DNA of 64,000 nucleotides from Cycas panzhihuaensis (GCA_023213395.1 CM041465.1:8928001-8992000), one strand, 5' to 3'. Positions 49,481 through 62,618 are shown, counted from the stretch's first letter. A program made the numbers and translations. The notes: generated by a model from the letters alone, not told the origin.

Positions 49481-50560
49481 TACTCACACTAATTTCTTTG
49501 TCTTTTAGTTTTCCATTACTTATAATAGGTACAATGACCTCATTTTATTTATTAATTTCTTAAAATATGACATCTCTACTAAGAATTTTTTTTTTCTCAA
49601 TGAGACTCCAAAGCTTATATGCTTTTGGTGTCAAACTATACCCAACAAGAATATACTTTTTACTCTTGTTATCAAATATGTATCCAATAGGTACATGTGC
49701 ATAGGTTATACATCTAAAAATGTAAAGATAAGCTATAGAAAGTTTTCAACTAGTCCAAGCTTCTTCAAGAGTTATATTTTTGAATTGCTTTAATAGGACT
49801 TATATTTAACAAGTAAATAGTTGTATTAACTTATTCTCCCTAGAGACCTTTAAGAATATCTTTTTCCTTTATCATACATTACACCATTTCAATAATGGTA
49901 TGATTATTCCACTCTTCTATGCCATTTTACTATGGAGTGTATATTGTTATAAACTAACATTGGATTCCATGACTTCTACAGAAGTTGGTGAATTCAAAAG
50001 AGAGATACTTGCCTCCACTATCACTCCTTAAGATCTTAATCATTTTGTCAAAAAGATTGTTAGCTTTGGTCTTAAATTCTTTAAATCTTATAAAAATAAC
50101 TAATTAATGCTTAAGAATATATACCCAATATTTTCTAGTATAGCTATCAATAAAAGTGATGAGATACTATCCTTCTCCATATCAAGATGATAAAATAGGC
50201 CTATGTAAGTCAGAGTGAATCAACTCTAATTTAACATTAGCTTGTAACTTAGACATCTGGAAAGGTTCCCAATACTACTTTCTAAGTGTACATGTTTTAT
50301 AAACTTTGTTAATCTTTTTTACTAATGGTAAATTAGCTACAATTCTCAATCTATTCATGAGTTGAAGAGTAGAGTAGTTTAAATGATCAAAATAATCATG
50401 CCATAAAGTATTAACAGAGTTATATGCAACAAGATTGTGCTCATATATTCTAGAGAATTTATAAATACCTTAAGCTATTACAATATTTTCTTTCTTTATC
50501 AAACACTTTGACTAATTAAACTCTACTCTAATATTTTGTTTAGTGATACAACTAACAGAA
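49481..50560 (-). pseudogene. Copia 0 integrase
   Basis: Minus strand: zinc-binding LWHDYFDHLNYSTLQL near 50390, CTLRK near 50290, core KLELIHSDLHRP near 50230 and YLITFIDSYTRKYWVYILKH near 50140, then ILRSDSGGKYLSFEFTNFC near 50010, HTIIEMV and NTTIYLLNISPIKAI near 49810, PIGYIFDNKSKKYILVGY near 49660. All landmarks of copia integrase in order; the acidic catalytic Glu is Lys (GGK). Confidence 0.85.
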
Positions 50561-51000
50561 AGTAAATTGGGCTTGAAGGAGGGTGTAAGCAAAACATTTG
50601 AAATCTTGAATGTCTTATATTTAGGTTGATAAATATTGGTAGTACCATATCCCATTACTTAATGCTAATTATTATCACCCAGTATAATAGGAAGAACTTG
50701 ATAATCTTCTAAGTCTTTAATCTAATCCTTGCAATAAGTGATATGTTTAAATACACTAGAGTCTATAAAGCACTTGCATAAATTTAAATTTATAATATTA
50801 AAAATAAACAATTCATCATCATCATTTGCAAAGAAAAAAAATGTGTTTTTCTTCTTATCTATTCTCTTCTTCCAATATTATTTCTCCAAATGTCTTATGT
50901 TACTATAATAATTGTAGACAATATCGCGTTTTAATTTTTATAAATTATTTTTATTATTGTTGCCTTGTGATTGTTATTTAGAAGGATTATTTCGTGTTTT
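50561..51000 (-). pseudogene. Copia 0 zinc knuckle and protease
   Basis: CYYCSNIRHLEK near 50900 is the remains of the gag zinc knuckle (final Cys lost). CFIDSSVFKHI near 50760 is the retropepsin active site (consensus W-x-[IL]-D-S-G-A-S-x-H, Gly to Ser and Ala to Val). Then ISNVLLTPSFKPNLLSVSCI near 50600. Confidence 0.75.
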
Positions 51001-51637
51001 ATTTTAAAATTTTGATAAAAGAACCATTGTACTACTACTTTCAACACCATAAAACCCAATGTGTTGCTCTTCATATAATAATAAACCATCCAACTCATCT
51101 AAAGAAAGAGGTATAAGTCGACTTATGAGACACAAGTTTATTACAAAGATGTAATATCCTTCATGCAGACTATTTAGAGTAAGCAACTCTTTATCTTCAA
51201 TATTTTTACCTACTATAACTAAATTTTCTCTTATCTCTTTTAATTTTCATAGATAAGAAGAAATAGAGTTAGTAACAGATATTTTATAAAAGTTTAAAAA
51301 ACTACAAAAAATTTAAGACTCTTGCTTTATTCTTTATCTTGAATAACTCCTTAAGAGTCTTCCATGCTTCAACTATAGAATCTTTACCTTGAAGATGAGT
51401 AACTAACTCATCAGATACTAATAAATAAATAATTGTCAATACTCTAAGATTTTTGTCTTCCAAAGCTACTAGTTCAAAGTCATCAACTAGTTCTATTTCT
51501 AACTTACTATTTTTACCTTCAACAACTTCTTTTACTCTATTCAAAGGTAAAATTCTAAAAATTTTAAACTTCCAAATTATATAATTTACTCTATCTAATT
51601 TTTATGATTCTGGCAAAATATAGCTAGTAGTGTTCAT
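51001..51637 (-). pseudogene. Copia 0 gag
   Basis: ATG at 51637 (minus), beginning MNTTSYILPES, followed by LDRVNYIIWKFKI (consensus L-x-G-x-N-Y-x-x-W). The open piece 51544-51302 includes KNLRVLTIIYLLVSDELVTHL and SIVEAWKTLKELF, the UBN2-type gag signature. Below 51302 the frame is decayed down to the zinc knuckle. Confidence 0.8.
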
Positions 51638-52484
51638 AGAAGATATAATGAAAAATGCTTTTAAAAATAAAAACAAAAAAAAAGAAACACTTAGAAACTA
51701 GTTATTAAATGACTTTAAGAGTGAGTAAAAAATATTATAATGTGACTGTAAGGTCTTTTGTAGACTCTAAATAGAAACTGAGCTTTAGAAAGGTAAAAAT
51801 TATAATAGAAAATCCCTTTTAAAAGATCAAATTGATTAAATAAAGGATAAAATACATTTAAATAACTAAACTTTAGAGTAAAAGTTAAATTTCATTTATA
51901 ATATTCTCTAAATATTCTAATTCATATAACATAAAGATATGAAACTTTAGAAAAATTTTAGCTTTTCTTAAAAAAAGAATCATGTAAGTTGGTTAGTGAT
52001 TTTTTCTACCTTCAAATCATGATTTCTTGTAATACAGACTTTAGATCTGGATAAAACCATAGGTGCAAATTGTTGACATCACAATGATCGCAATGAGTAC
52101 CCTATGTCTAAGATTTCATGTAAGTGTTTACTCATAATAGATTCTTGAATTTTCATGTGGGTGAATAATAAATAGAGAGGGAAAAAAAAAAGAGCTTTAG
52201 TGCATTTTGGTTGTACTAAAAAAAACACATAATGTTTTCTAGTGATGTCCTAACACTAAGAGGATCACAACAGGGAATAATCAAAGCCACCAGACATAGG
52301 AGAGAATAAAAAAAATGATGTTTGTGAAATTAAAATACACCCACAGGGGTTGTAACATACCCATGAGAGACATACACACCTATAGAGTTGTACACACCCA
52401 TAAGAAGAGTCATACGCAAGGAGTTTCACTAATAGGAGCACCCAATACTGCCAAAAATAGTCATATGATAACAACGCTTAATTT
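51638..52484 (-). other. Copia 0 leader, non-coding
   Basis: Between PBS and gag; AT-rich, no gene seen. Frames at 52265-52474 and 52315-52512 show no motif. Confidence 0.55.
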
Positions 52485-52497
52485 GGATTTGACACCA
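52485..52497 (-). other. Copia 0 primer-binding site, degraded
   Basis: Minus strand tggtgtcaaatcc, three differences from tggtatcagagcc, directly after the LTR end (ctgata). Confidence 0.55.
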
Positions 52498-52871
52498 TAT
52501 CAGAGAAGATAGATATGAGCAAAACTCATAGCATTAGCCACATCTATACATAATAAGAAATGAGAAAATACTAGTGAATTACAACTCTCTAAAATCTCAT
52601 TAAGTCAAAATAGTAAATTATATTAAATATATATAGAGCTACATATCTTATATGTTCGCTAATGGTCTACTTTATTTTAAGCCAAGATCCTACTATATCT
52701 TAAGGTGAGCTCCTACTATATTTTATAGTGGGCTCTTAATCACTAGTTTGACTTCTTTTAATCCCCTTCATTAATGACTTGCATAGGAATATTTCATATG
52801 AAAAAATATTCTAATGACATAAAAAATAAACTTATGTAAACATTTAATATGAATGTACATTATTTCTAACA
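52498..52871 (-). repeat. Copia 0 5' LTR
   Basis: 374 bp on the minus strand from tgttagaaataatg to ttctctgata. The partner LTR is not in the window, so the far edge rests on the TGTTAG start. Confidence 0.6.
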
Positions 52872-53164
52872 AGTGGAACCAATGATTTCATTACATCCAC
52901 AAGAATGATGGCTTAGATTTGATATTTCTATATAATATCTTATAGCAAGAGCCTTGTCTTGTGAGATTCTTATTTTATAGGTGTACACTCCTATTATATT
53001 GAATATTTTAGTAATACAATTGCAAGCCTACATTTGTGTTGTTAAACCTTTATATTTAAATATTAAGTGATGTACTTTATAATATTTTTTATATAACTTT
53101 ATGTTAGTATGACTTATTACTTAATATGATAAAGTATGCACCCACATTCTTTCTAGTTGCATAA
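52872..53164. other. AT-rich spacer
   Basis: 293 bp between the copia 0 LTR and the copia E LTR. Nothing recognisable. Confidence 0.5.
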
Positions 53165-53577
53165 TGTTATAACTTAAGGGTTAATGTACCCTCATTCACT
53201 TGTTTTTATACGAGACCTCAAGGGGACACTTGTCCAACATGCAACTAGTTGGCTTATATGTATGACAATTGTCAAACATGTAACACCCTTATGTCTCTAT
53301 ATATTGAGATCATTTCTTATGTATATCACATAAGAGAGTGTTATATTATTATGTTATTGTTCTTGATAATATAAGATTCTTATTTATTTGGAGTTGGATC
53401 AATTTCTTCTCCTCCATATTTTATGTCCTCATACTTGTAATTGTTATGATTATTATTGCTCATATGCTTATCTCCATATTAACTTGATTAGATGCTAATC
53501 ATCTTCATTCTTATAGTAGAATTTTCTCTCTTTCAGATCCTAAGAGTCATAAGCTTAATGCCCCCATTCTAAATATT
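53165..53577 (+). repeat. Copia E 5' LTR
   Basis: From tgttataactt to ctaaatat, immediately before a PBS (tggtatcagagc, 53580-53591, exact). No partner LTR, so the left edge is provisional. Confidence 0.6.
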
Positions 53578-53579
53578 TG

Positions 53580-53591
53580 GTATCAGAGCTG
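53580..53591 (+). other. Primer-binding site, initiator tRNA-Met
   Basis: Exact tggtatcagagc. Confidence 0.85.
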
Positions 53592-55480
53592 TATAAGATG
53601 AGCCTTTTTGCTATTTTTTTTTCTAGATTGTGAGAGGGTTCTAAACCCTTAGTGATGATCTTCACTCTCTGAAGGTGATCTAAGGCTTAGTTTGAATTAT
53701 TTTCTAAAGTCTCTCACTATTTTTTGGTTATTTATAGGCTAGAGCTTAGTTATCTTTTCTTTTTTTTTTAATTTAAGCTCATGTTAGTTGAGTGTAATTG
53801 GAAAATAGTACAAAAATCATTTTTTATTTGATTTTCTTCAATAAAAAAATTTATTTTTTATAGGCTTATTGATATATCACTGAAGAATCTATATTTTCTT
53901 ATTAGAAATTAGTTGCATCTTCATTCCTCTCTACCTCCACCTTGCATGCAAAGAGCTAACACTCTACTAGGATGAATTTGTCCATTCTAGGCATTTTTTC
54001 CAAAGTAAAAATCATTATTATTTATGCAAATCTTCTTTCTAGCTTGTTCTAGTATTTCATATGAGTGTTACATACTTAAGGACAAGATATTTAATGTTTC
54101 ATATTGGGTTTTAAACCCTTAACAAATACACAATAGTTATATGACAGTCATCTGGCCATGCACCTATTTCAAAAATCATCTTCTTTGTTCTCTTTGTACA
54201 AGGCTATGTTTCTTATGAAACTTAGCAAAAATCTTCTTACTAACTACATGATCCTTCATCTGAAATTTGGTGTTAATCATATTAATGTATGCAAAGATAT
54301 AAGTGATTGAACCCTCATTATGCACTGTCACCACAGCACGAGTCCTTTTTTTGTTAATTTTATTTTAACACTTTATAAATTAAACTTTAGGTTCTAAAAT
54401 TTAGCATATACTTGGTATATTCTCTTTTTAATAAAGAGTCCCTTCCTAAATTTTATTTTTTTTTAAGTTTTTTAAGTGGTATTTCATCATTTTAAGCAAT
54501 TTTAGCCTTTTTCTTTAATGTTTGGAGTTTATTAACATATTAAAAAAATTACAAATATATGTTTAACTCAAAATAAGTGATTTTAATGATATTTTATATT
54601 CAATAGTGAAAAAATCACATTATATGTAATTTTATAAGGCTCCCTGTAAGGTGACCTTGATGTCCTAGTCATCAAAAAGAGCACAAAAACACTATTTTTA
54701 AATAAAAATCACTTATTTTCTTAACCTAGTTAGAACTATTTAAAGTCATAACACTTTGGTGGTACTTATTTACTTGGCACGTGATTAAACTTGGTATTAA
54801 GTAGTTATTTTTCATCCTTAAAATGAACCCACTTTAAGCACTACATTAAAGCAAGTAATTTCTTATTAGACACTTAGCACTTTTTTTTTTTAAGCATTAT
54901 TGTAAACACTTTATGTATTGATTTTTATATACTCAAATTGCTTTAATTTGAAGCCATTTTATTGATAACTTGATCAACCACTGTAAACAGTAGCATCATG
55001 TACTTAATCAATTTATCTAAGTCAACTTAAACCTTTAAAATTTTGGTTTTAAAATTTTATGGGGGAGGCTCAAAAAAGGTTAAAACCTTACCGCTATAAT
55101 CTCAAGCTTAGTGCATTACCTAGGGAACTAATTGATTATATAGTCAGTGCATGACAATTAAGATTTCTTAGAGTAAAGGAGATTCAAAAAGGGTATTATT
55201 TGGGCTAAGAATCCTAAGGAAAGCATGATATGTCCATGCAGATCAACCATACCTAACCTTGTCTTAGATTTGAATTAGCCAACTATTGGATCTATTTATA
55301 AATATTAGGATTGGACTAACTCTTAGCCTAGTCTTCCATCCCTCATCACTCTCTTTAGTTGTTAGATCTTCTTGTAAGATCAGGGCTAGTGGTGTGTTAG
55401 AAGATGGAACTTAAGTAACAAAAACTTTGAGTCTTTAAATTATTTACTAGTTTTAAAACCTTTTAATTAACTTGAACATT
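53592..55480 (+). other. Copia E leader, non-coding
   Basis: 1.9 kb, AT-rich, without any protein-like frame. Long for a copia leader; a decayed insertion inside it cannot be excluded. Confidence 0.5.
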
Positions 55481-56460
55481 ATGGCTGCTATCAACATGCT
55501 TAATACATGCATTATTAAACTAAATGGAAAAGATAACTATCATGAATAGAAGAGGAAAATATAAAATCTACTAATTATGAATGAATTTTCGACATTTATT
55601 TTTCGGAAGAATCTCAAACCTATACCTATTGAGATCCCAACTAATAGTAGTGTACTTATTCATGCTAATTCTATTTTAGTTACTACTTAAAAGGCTAAAG
55701 ATGAGATTGACTTAGCATTTTTACTTATAGTTGTTAATGTGAATGTAGACCAAAATATTACATATGTTTGTACCTCAAAAGAAGCTTATGATATTTTGAC
55801 TTCATTATATGAAAGACAAGATAAGGTTCACATCATGATAAACAAAACAAAATTGTATTCTTTGAAATTTATAAATCCCATATCAGTATTTTTATATGTT
55901 ATTAAAGAAATTTGTAATGAGTTAAATACTCTTAGTAAACCATCTTCAAGAGATGAACTTGTAACTTCCACTTTGCATGCTTTACTAAAGGAATACAATA
56001 GATTCATCCCATTAATCACTAGATATAACATGTTGGATACATTATCTTTTAATCAAATTAAGAGTCTTTTACTTCAAGAAGAGCAAATTTACTTATGATA
56101 GGATGAACCATCAACTTCAATAGCATTCATGGCCAAGTTTAAGGTGAAATAAAAACCCAAATAATCACTTCAAAAGTAGTTTGGGAATATAAATATTAGC
56201 ATATCTAAAGTTAATATCATATGATATTATTATGGCAACATGCACCATATAACACCTTAATATAGAAAGAAATAATTTGGCATGCAATAACAGTTCCAGT
56301 AGCCACATGAGTAGTAACAACAATAACAACTATTTCGTTAGTAACAATTTTAGTAACAATACTAATAATAGTTACAATAACTCCCTAAAGAAAATCAAGA
56401 TGGCTTTAGAAGAGGTCAAAGAAGAAGTGGGGGCTTTGAAGATGGCAATCAATACCACAT
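55481..56460 (+). pseudogene. Copia E gag
   Basis: ATG at 55481 in phase with the open piece 55739-56098. Wording: KLNGKDNYHE, KAKDEIDLAFLLIV, SKEAYDILTSLYERQD (consensus A-x-x-L-W-x-x-L-x-x-x-Y-E), FINPISVFLYVIKEICNEL and LLKEYNRFI. A decayed zinc-knuckle region (YYYGNMHHI) and an Asn/Ser-rich linker (56277-56462) follow. Several TAA/TAG stops. Confidence 0.82.
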
Positions 56461-57060
56461 AAACAAATTTGTAGATGAAGATAAAATAGTGGTGCTTGTC
56501 ATAACTCTAAAAGTAATAACACTTGGATAATTGATTAAGGGGCATCTTGGTATATGATAGGTAATGATAAATTACTTTATAATATCAAAGAATAAAGATG
56601 GTAATTAGTTATACTTAGTAATAATGAATCTATTGAGATTTTTGGTATAAAAACATTACCTCATTTCATTCACCTAACAACCTTACTTCTACATTTTCTA
56701 CTAGAGATGCTTACTTAATACCTTCAATGGAGAAAATCTTCATATCTATTAGTCAATTGGATAAACAATAAGTGAGTATTTTATTTAAAAATAGGAAATA
56801 CAAAATTAATGATAAAAATGATCAAGTGGTAGCCATTAGTCATAAGGACCATAGTCTTTATAAACTAGATGCATCAAACATTACAGTTGACACAACACCT
56901 ACCTATTCTGTGACTCAATTTATGTCAAAAGATCAACTTTAGAATAATAGAAAATGCCAATTAAACCTATAAAATATCAAGATGATGTTCAATAAAAATA
57001 TGGTGTATGGACTTCTAAAGATACCTACCTCAAAGTGTCTTAATAAAGCATGTATTATGG
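56461..57060 (+). pseudogene. Copia E protease region
   Basis: Near 56520 TWIID-GASWYMIGND is the retropepsin active-site block (with a stop at the Ser position), followed by LVILSNNESIEIFGIKTLP. The rest, up to the pre-integrase block, is decayed. Confidence 0.7.
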
Positions 57061-57951
57061 AGACTCAGCATAAACAACATTTCCTAAAGGTAACTTATAA
57101 CGTGCATTGTAGCCTTTGTAATTAATTTATATAAACTTATATGAACCCATATCCATGGCATCTCTTGGAGGAACTTTATATTATATCACCTTTATTGATG
57201 ATTTTTTACATAAAATTTGAGTGTACTTTATTATGCAAAAATCAAAGATATTTTTAAAAACTAAGGAATTTAAACTTGAGATGGAAAATAAATCTAGATC
57301 ATCATCCATATATTAAGATTAGATAATGGAAGTGAATTTACCTTAAGGGAATTTGTTCAATTCTACAAAGTTCATGGAATCAAGTGATAACTCACAACTC
57401 CTCATACACCTAAGCAAAATAGAGTTTCTAAGTAGATGAATAGGATTTTGCCCAACAAAGCCAAAGCAATGATGCATGCAAAAGGACTACCTCATTCCAA
57501 TTGGATAAAAGCATTCCACATAGTAGTCTATGTGGCAAATAGGAGTCCAACTATAATAGTCACTGACATCATACCAGAGAAAACTTGGTCTAACAAAAAG
57601 CCAACTATTAGCCATTTTCAAACTTTTGTTTGTACTGCTTATATGTGTATTTCCCATCAACAAAGAACTATGTTAGATAAGAATAATCTCAAATGTATTT
57701 TTATTGGTTATACTATTCGTAGAAAAACATATAGGATATATAACCCTAATACCAACAAAATGTATCTTTCTAGATATATAATATTTGTTAAAGATAATCA
57801 AGAGTTAGAATCTGCATCCATCCAATCTCCTACTAAAAAAATAAGTAGATTGTTAAGGACTTCCTTCGCTCATAATCATTACACTATGTATATCTTCTAC
57901 TCTTATCGCTTCTACTACTACTCTATCTATTTTAAATTTAGTTCCACTTAA
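57061..57951 (+). pseudogene. Copia E integrase
   Basis: Upstream core FDDFLHKIWVYFI-like near 57200 and LRLDNGSEFTLREFVQFYK near 57320, then LTTPHTPKQNRVSK. The open piece 57436-57951 has MNRILPNKAKAMMHAKGLPH, WIKAFHIVVYVANRSPT, IIPEKTWSNKKPTISHFQTF, LKCIFIGYTIRRKTYRIYNP and LSRYIIFVKDN. This is the copia integrase C-terminal half, well conserved. Confidence 0.88.
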
Positions 57952-59000
57952 CCCTATCACTTCTTATATTGATTAGCTATTATAACCAAAGGATATTAAG
58001 GTTGAAGCTACATCTATAAAGAAACTACCTAAATGGTATACACAAATAGTACAAAATGGTCAAATTATAAAAGGAAAATATCCATAAAATATGAGACAAC
58101 AAACAAACTATATACTTATGGCTAATGTGTTTTATTTTGATAAGCCTTCCACTTTTGACGAGGGTAATAAAAGTGAAAAGTAGAAAGCTACCATGGATCA
58201 TGAAATCCATTCTATTGCAAAGAATGAAACATGGGATTTGGTAAAATTACCTAAAAGCAAATAGGTAATAAGTTATAAATGAGTTTATAAAAATAAATTC
58301 TACTCTAATAGTTTAATCGAATGACATGAGGCTCAACTTATTACAAAGGGTTTTAATAAAAGGAATGCATTGATAATGAGGAGACCTTTACACCAATAAT
58401 AAGCATAAATACCATCAGACTCATATTGGCCTTAACTACTCAATGTAAGTGGCTAATCTACTAGATGGGTGTGAAGAGTGCCTTTCTTAATAGTAATTTT
58501 CAAAAGGAAGTATATTTGGAGTAACCTCTTAGATACATTAAATGAGATAAAGAACATTTGGTCTGTTACCTTAAAAAAGCATTATATAGTTTAAAATAGG
58601 CCCAAAAGCATGATACTCTAAAATTGATGATTATTTTTTGAGACATAGATATCATCAATCCACATTAAATCTTAACTTATATATAAAAGTTAGAGAGAAC
58701 AATGTAATCTTTATCATGTTGTATATTAATGACTTAGTGATCATAAGAAATGACACTAAAATGATTTAAATTCTCTAAGAAGAACTTAAGAGGAGTTTTG
58801 AGATGACTAGACTTGGTCTCCTCCATTATTTTTTAGGCATGGAGGTATGGCAATAGTTAGGTCATATCTTCCTTTATCAAGCTAAGTATTATTGGGATAT
58901 TGTATAGTGTTTCAAAATGGAGGACTATAAATTTATTGAGAAAACTAGGTCCCAATAACTAGAAACTACCACCAAGATCTAAACTATTTTTATAACTAGT
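57952..59000 (+). pseudogene. Copia E reverse transcriptase, truncated
   Basis: WKATMDHEIHSIAKNETWDL near 58185, KLPKSK, then GVKSAFLNSNFQKEVYLE-type wording near 58470-58520, LYINDLVI near 58725 (catalytic YVDD degraded to YIND) and FFLGMEV-like near 58830. The frame changes repeatedly. It ends at the copia F LTR. A 61-codon minus-strand frame at 58025-58210 is a shadow. Confidence 0.78.
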
Positions 59001-59580
59001 TGCAGGAATTAAAATTAAAATTTAACATGTAAGTTCTTAAATCAGGGATAATGTAATAAATAAATTAAAAAGCCAAAGCATCATATATACACTCGATATA
59101 ACATGGTAAAACCATAGTAGTGTACTAAGGAAACATCCATATAGGAAAGGTATTGATTCTTTATTATCAAAGAATGGAGAAATATACATAATCTATAGTA
59201 TAATGCTCACAGTAATAATAACTAACTGCCCAACTCCTTATAGTATACCCAATACATCGAATACCATCAATGTAATGAAAAAACACCCTAAATTAGGCTA
59301 TCTAAGAGAGTCACACAAGGCACAAATATCAACCATTAAATATAGGATATTTTGAATGAACGACTCTGATTCTCTTTACAATATAGTATGCTTTTTAGTG
59401 CTTACTTTTTAGGTCAGAGGCTACCGCCCCTAAAACCTCTCTTTACCCACTAGCCAAGGGGAGCTCCTACCCTCCTTGGATCCCCCCACAAAATTTTAGA
59501 GGGGAAACCACACTACCAACCTATCAAAATTTTAACATCTAAAATATTATTGTCACATTATCTAATAATCTCCACCTTGA
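59001..59580 (-). repeat. Copia F 3' LTR and purine tract
   Basis: Minus strand: tcaaggtggaga (59569-59580), a typical copia purine tract, then the LTR start tattag (expected tgttag) at 59567. The LTR ends near 59001 at cctgca. The edge at 59001 is inferred from the TG/CA rule, as no second LTR is present. Confidence 0.6.
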
Positions 59581-60208
59581 TAACAATTTATCTGATACCT
59601 TTCCTGGACCATTCATTGCCCTTTTTGCAAGCCAAGAGAAGTCAAACACCATTTGAACTTCTCTAATAGTACTAGTTTTATGAATATGTCAACACAATTT
59701 TATTTTATGTTAACATTTTTAAGTACCACTCCACCTGCTTCACAACTTGTCTAATAAAACGGTACTTAAGAGTAATATGCTTTGTCCTACTATGATAAAC
59801 TAGATTATTTACTAAGTAAATGACACTTTGACTGTTACAAAATACCTTTACCTTTTCTTGTTTCCTTCCAAGCTCAACCAGTAGACCTTGCAACTAGATT
59901 TCTTCTTTATAATAATATGTTATAGTAATATATTCTACTTCTATAATCGATAATCCAATTATGCTCTACAATTTTTGCATCCAAGTAATTAGACCATTTG
60001 TAAGAGTAAATACATAACCCAAAGTAGACCTTCTCTTATCTAAATCTCCTACAAAGTCTGAATCAATATATCCACAAACCTAATTATTTGTACCTCTAAA
60101 GGTGATGCGATAGTCACTTACGCCCCTTAAATATTGAAGCATCCATTTCATTGTTACCCAATGTTCCTTTCTTGGATTTGCCATAAACCTACTAACTATA
60201 TTGATTGC
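59581..60208 (-). pseudogene. Copia F RNase H
   Basis: Minus strand: MANPRKEHW near 60185, LQYLRGVSDYRITF, GYIDSDFVGDLDKRRSTLGY near 60055, then 59893-59705 with LLVELGRKQEKVKVFCNSQS, VIYLVNN and HSRTKHITLKYRFIR. Standard copia RNase H and pol terminus, with several stops. Confidence 0.85.
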
Positions 60209-61130
60209 CTATGAAATGTTAGGTCTTGTACATACCATAGCATACATTAAACTTCCTACTACATTGGCATAAGGTACATGAGACATATAATCCTTTTCTT
60301 CTTCATTACTAGGAGTCATACTTGAAGAAAGTTTGAAATAGGAAGCTAATAGGATGCTCACTGGTTTCATATTTGCCATACCAAATCTGGTTAGCACCTT
60401 CTCCACATATTTTTGTTGTGATAACCATAGCTTATTATTTTTCCCACCTCTATGTATCTCCATACCTAAGATTTATTTTGTAGCTCCTAGATCTTTCATA
60501 TTAAAAGCCCTAGCCAATTGAGCCTTTAACTTATTGATTTATGCCATGCTCTTACTTGCAATCAACATGTCATCAGCATATAATACCAAGATAATGAATA
60601 AGCCATTGTCTAAGAATTTAAAGTAAAAATAATAATCATACTCACTTCTTTTAAAATTTTGGCTCCCCATGAAGGCATAAAACTTCTTATACTATTGCTT
60701 AGGTGATTACTTCAGGCCATACAATAATTTCCTAAGTTTGCAAATAAGTATTTTCCTACCATCCTGTAGAAACCCTTCTAGCTAATCCATATAGATCTCT
60801 TCATCTAAATCTCCATGTAGAAAAGTTATTTTTACATCTAACTCCTCTAACTCTAAATCAAGAGAAGCTACCAATACTAATAGAATCTAAATTGAAATAA
60901 GTTTGACAATTGGGTAAAAGATCTCATGAAAATCAATACCTACTTTCTATGCAAAACCTTTAGCCACTAGTCATACCCTGTATTTATCAACCTTTCTATC
61001 AACATCTGTTTTCTTCTTGAAAATCCACCTACAACCAATAGACTTCCTACCATGTGGAAGTTTTACTAAGTTCCGTGAATTATTTTTCTTTAAAGCATCT
61101 ATCTCTTCCTATATAGCCCTTTTCCACTTT
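60209..61130 (-). pseudogene. Copia F reverse transcriptase
   Basis: Minus strand: GCRWIFKKK-like near 61030, EGFAxKVGIDFHEIF-like near 60940, DVKITFLHGDLDEEIYMD near 60830, catalytic ILYADDMLIASKS near 60575, then the open piece 60463-60209 with MEIHRGGKNNKLWLSQQKYVE, VLTRFGMANMKPVS and VVGSLMYAMVCTRPNIS. YADD is intact; stops are elsewhere. Confidence 0.87.
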
Positions 61131-62342
61131 CACTATGGATATCATCTACTGCTTTCTGATAGCATGTAGGCTTACCATCATTAGAAACTAAAACAATAGA
61201 AATAGAAGGGTTGTACCTGTCAGGTGGATGGCTGACTCATGTAGATATTCTAATAGTTGGTAGAGGAGTATCCATATACTCCTATAATCTATTGTAGATT
61301 CATCTTTAGAAAGCTCTTCCTATATTTCTATTTCTAAAGATGGCTAGGTCTTAAGCTTAACCTGTTGATGTTCAACCTTTTGCTCCTATTTCACTTTAAC
61401 TTCTACACTGTCTAATTTTAGAAAGAGAGATTTGTCAAATATAACATCTTTGTTAATAGTGATTCTATGGGCAGTAGGATACCACAACACATATCCCTTC
61501 ATACCATCTCTATCACCATAACCAACAAAGATACATCTCTTGGATTTCAAGTCTAGACCTCACAACCAAAAACTTTCAAATTTGAATAGTCACATGGATG
61601 TCTAGTCTAGACCTCTTCAGGAATCTTGCAGTCTATTACAAATGATGGTGACATGTTTACTAAATAATAAGTTGTTTGAATAACTTCTACCAAAAATCCC
61701 TACTCCACATATGTATTACTTAGCATGCTTCTCACTCTTTCTAAGAGTGTCCTATTTATACACTTGGCTATGCCATTATACTATGGAGTATAGTTAGTGA
61801 TCTTATGCCTTTCAATCCTAGTTTCTCTACAATAGTCCTCAAACTCCAAGGAGTTGAACTCGCCTCTATTGTTAGTTATTAAACATTTGATTGTCTTGCC
61901 AGTGCTCTTCTCAACCAGAGCCTTGAACTACTTAAATACATGAAAACTTCATATTTCCTTTTCAAAAAATAGACCCATACTTTTCTAGAGTAATCATCTA
62001 TAAATATGATAAAGTACAATAATCCTCCATAAGATATTATAGGGGTTGGTTCCCATATATCTGAATATACATAATATAGAATACCTTTACTAGTGTGACT
62101 CCCTACTTTAAACCTAAGTCTACATGGGTTTTCAAAAGTATAATGTTTACAAAAATCCAAATATAAAAGCTACAAGTTAGGAAGTAACTTATGGTTCATC
62201 AGTACTTTAAGTCCTCTCTCACTCATATGCCCAAGTCTCTGATGCCATAATTGAGCTAGATCTTCTACAATCTTTAATATTGTAGCTGCATGGCTAACAT
62301 CTATACTGAAACAAGTTAATATTATAAGGTCGTTATATTAGT
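61131..62342 (-). pseudogene. Copia F integrase
   Basis: Minus strand from the high end: LWHQRLGHMSERGLKVL near 62240 (zinc-binding His pair), DFCKHYTFENPCRLRF, YVYSDIWEPTPIISYGG, YFIIFIDDYSRKVWVYFLK near 61990, NNRGEFNSLEFEDYC-like near 61870, then down to CVFVGYGDRDGMKGYV-like wording near 61510 and the C-terminal linker. The near end is truncated by the copia G LTR. Confidence 0.87.
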
Positions 62343-62604
62343 TGATTATTTCTAAAAAGGCTCTTAAGTGAACTTTAAATTAGATCACTTAAGTGGAATG
62401 TACTTTCATGTGTATTATATGTAATTTTATTTCACCTAACTCTAATGCTCTCTCTCTTAATATAAAAGCAAAAGCTCAATTGAGGAGCCTCATTCTTACC
62501 TCCCCATTTTGTGAGAACTACTCTCTTTCTCTCAAGTCTCTCTTGCTCCCATGTTTACCTTTATATTTAGTGCATGGAGATGAAGGATAGATCCACTCTT
62601 TCCA
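62343..62604 (+). repeat. Copia G 5' LTR
   Basis: Right edge just before an exact PBS at 62607-62618 (tggtatcagagc). TATA box tataaaag at 62461-62468. Left edge (tgattatttc) is approximate. An open frame at 62393-62590 lies wholly in the LTR. Confidence 0.6.
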
Positions 62605-62606
62605 TG

Positions 62607-62618
62607 TGGTATCAGAGC
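62607..62618 (+). other. Primer-binding site, initiator tRNA-Met
   Basis: Exact tggtatcagagc, fourth exact copy on the plus strand of this window. Confidence 0.85.

Larger units (their letters stand above)
53165..59000 (+). mobile_element. Copia E: plus-strand copia, 3' truncated
   Basis: LTR, PBS, leader, gag, protease, integrase and most of RT of a Ty1/copia element. RT is broken off at about 59000, where the LTR of copia F (minus strand) starts. The remaining RT, RNase H and 3' LTR are not in the window. Confidence 0.8.
59001..62342 (-). mobile_element. Copia F: minus-strand copia, 5' truncated
   Basis: 3' LTR (59001-59567), purine tract, RNase H, RT and integrase on the minus strand. 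At about 62342 the sequence passes into the LTR of copia G, before protease and gag. Integrase and RT wording is like the Tork group (the 3' end carries aaggtggagatt). Confidence 0.8.
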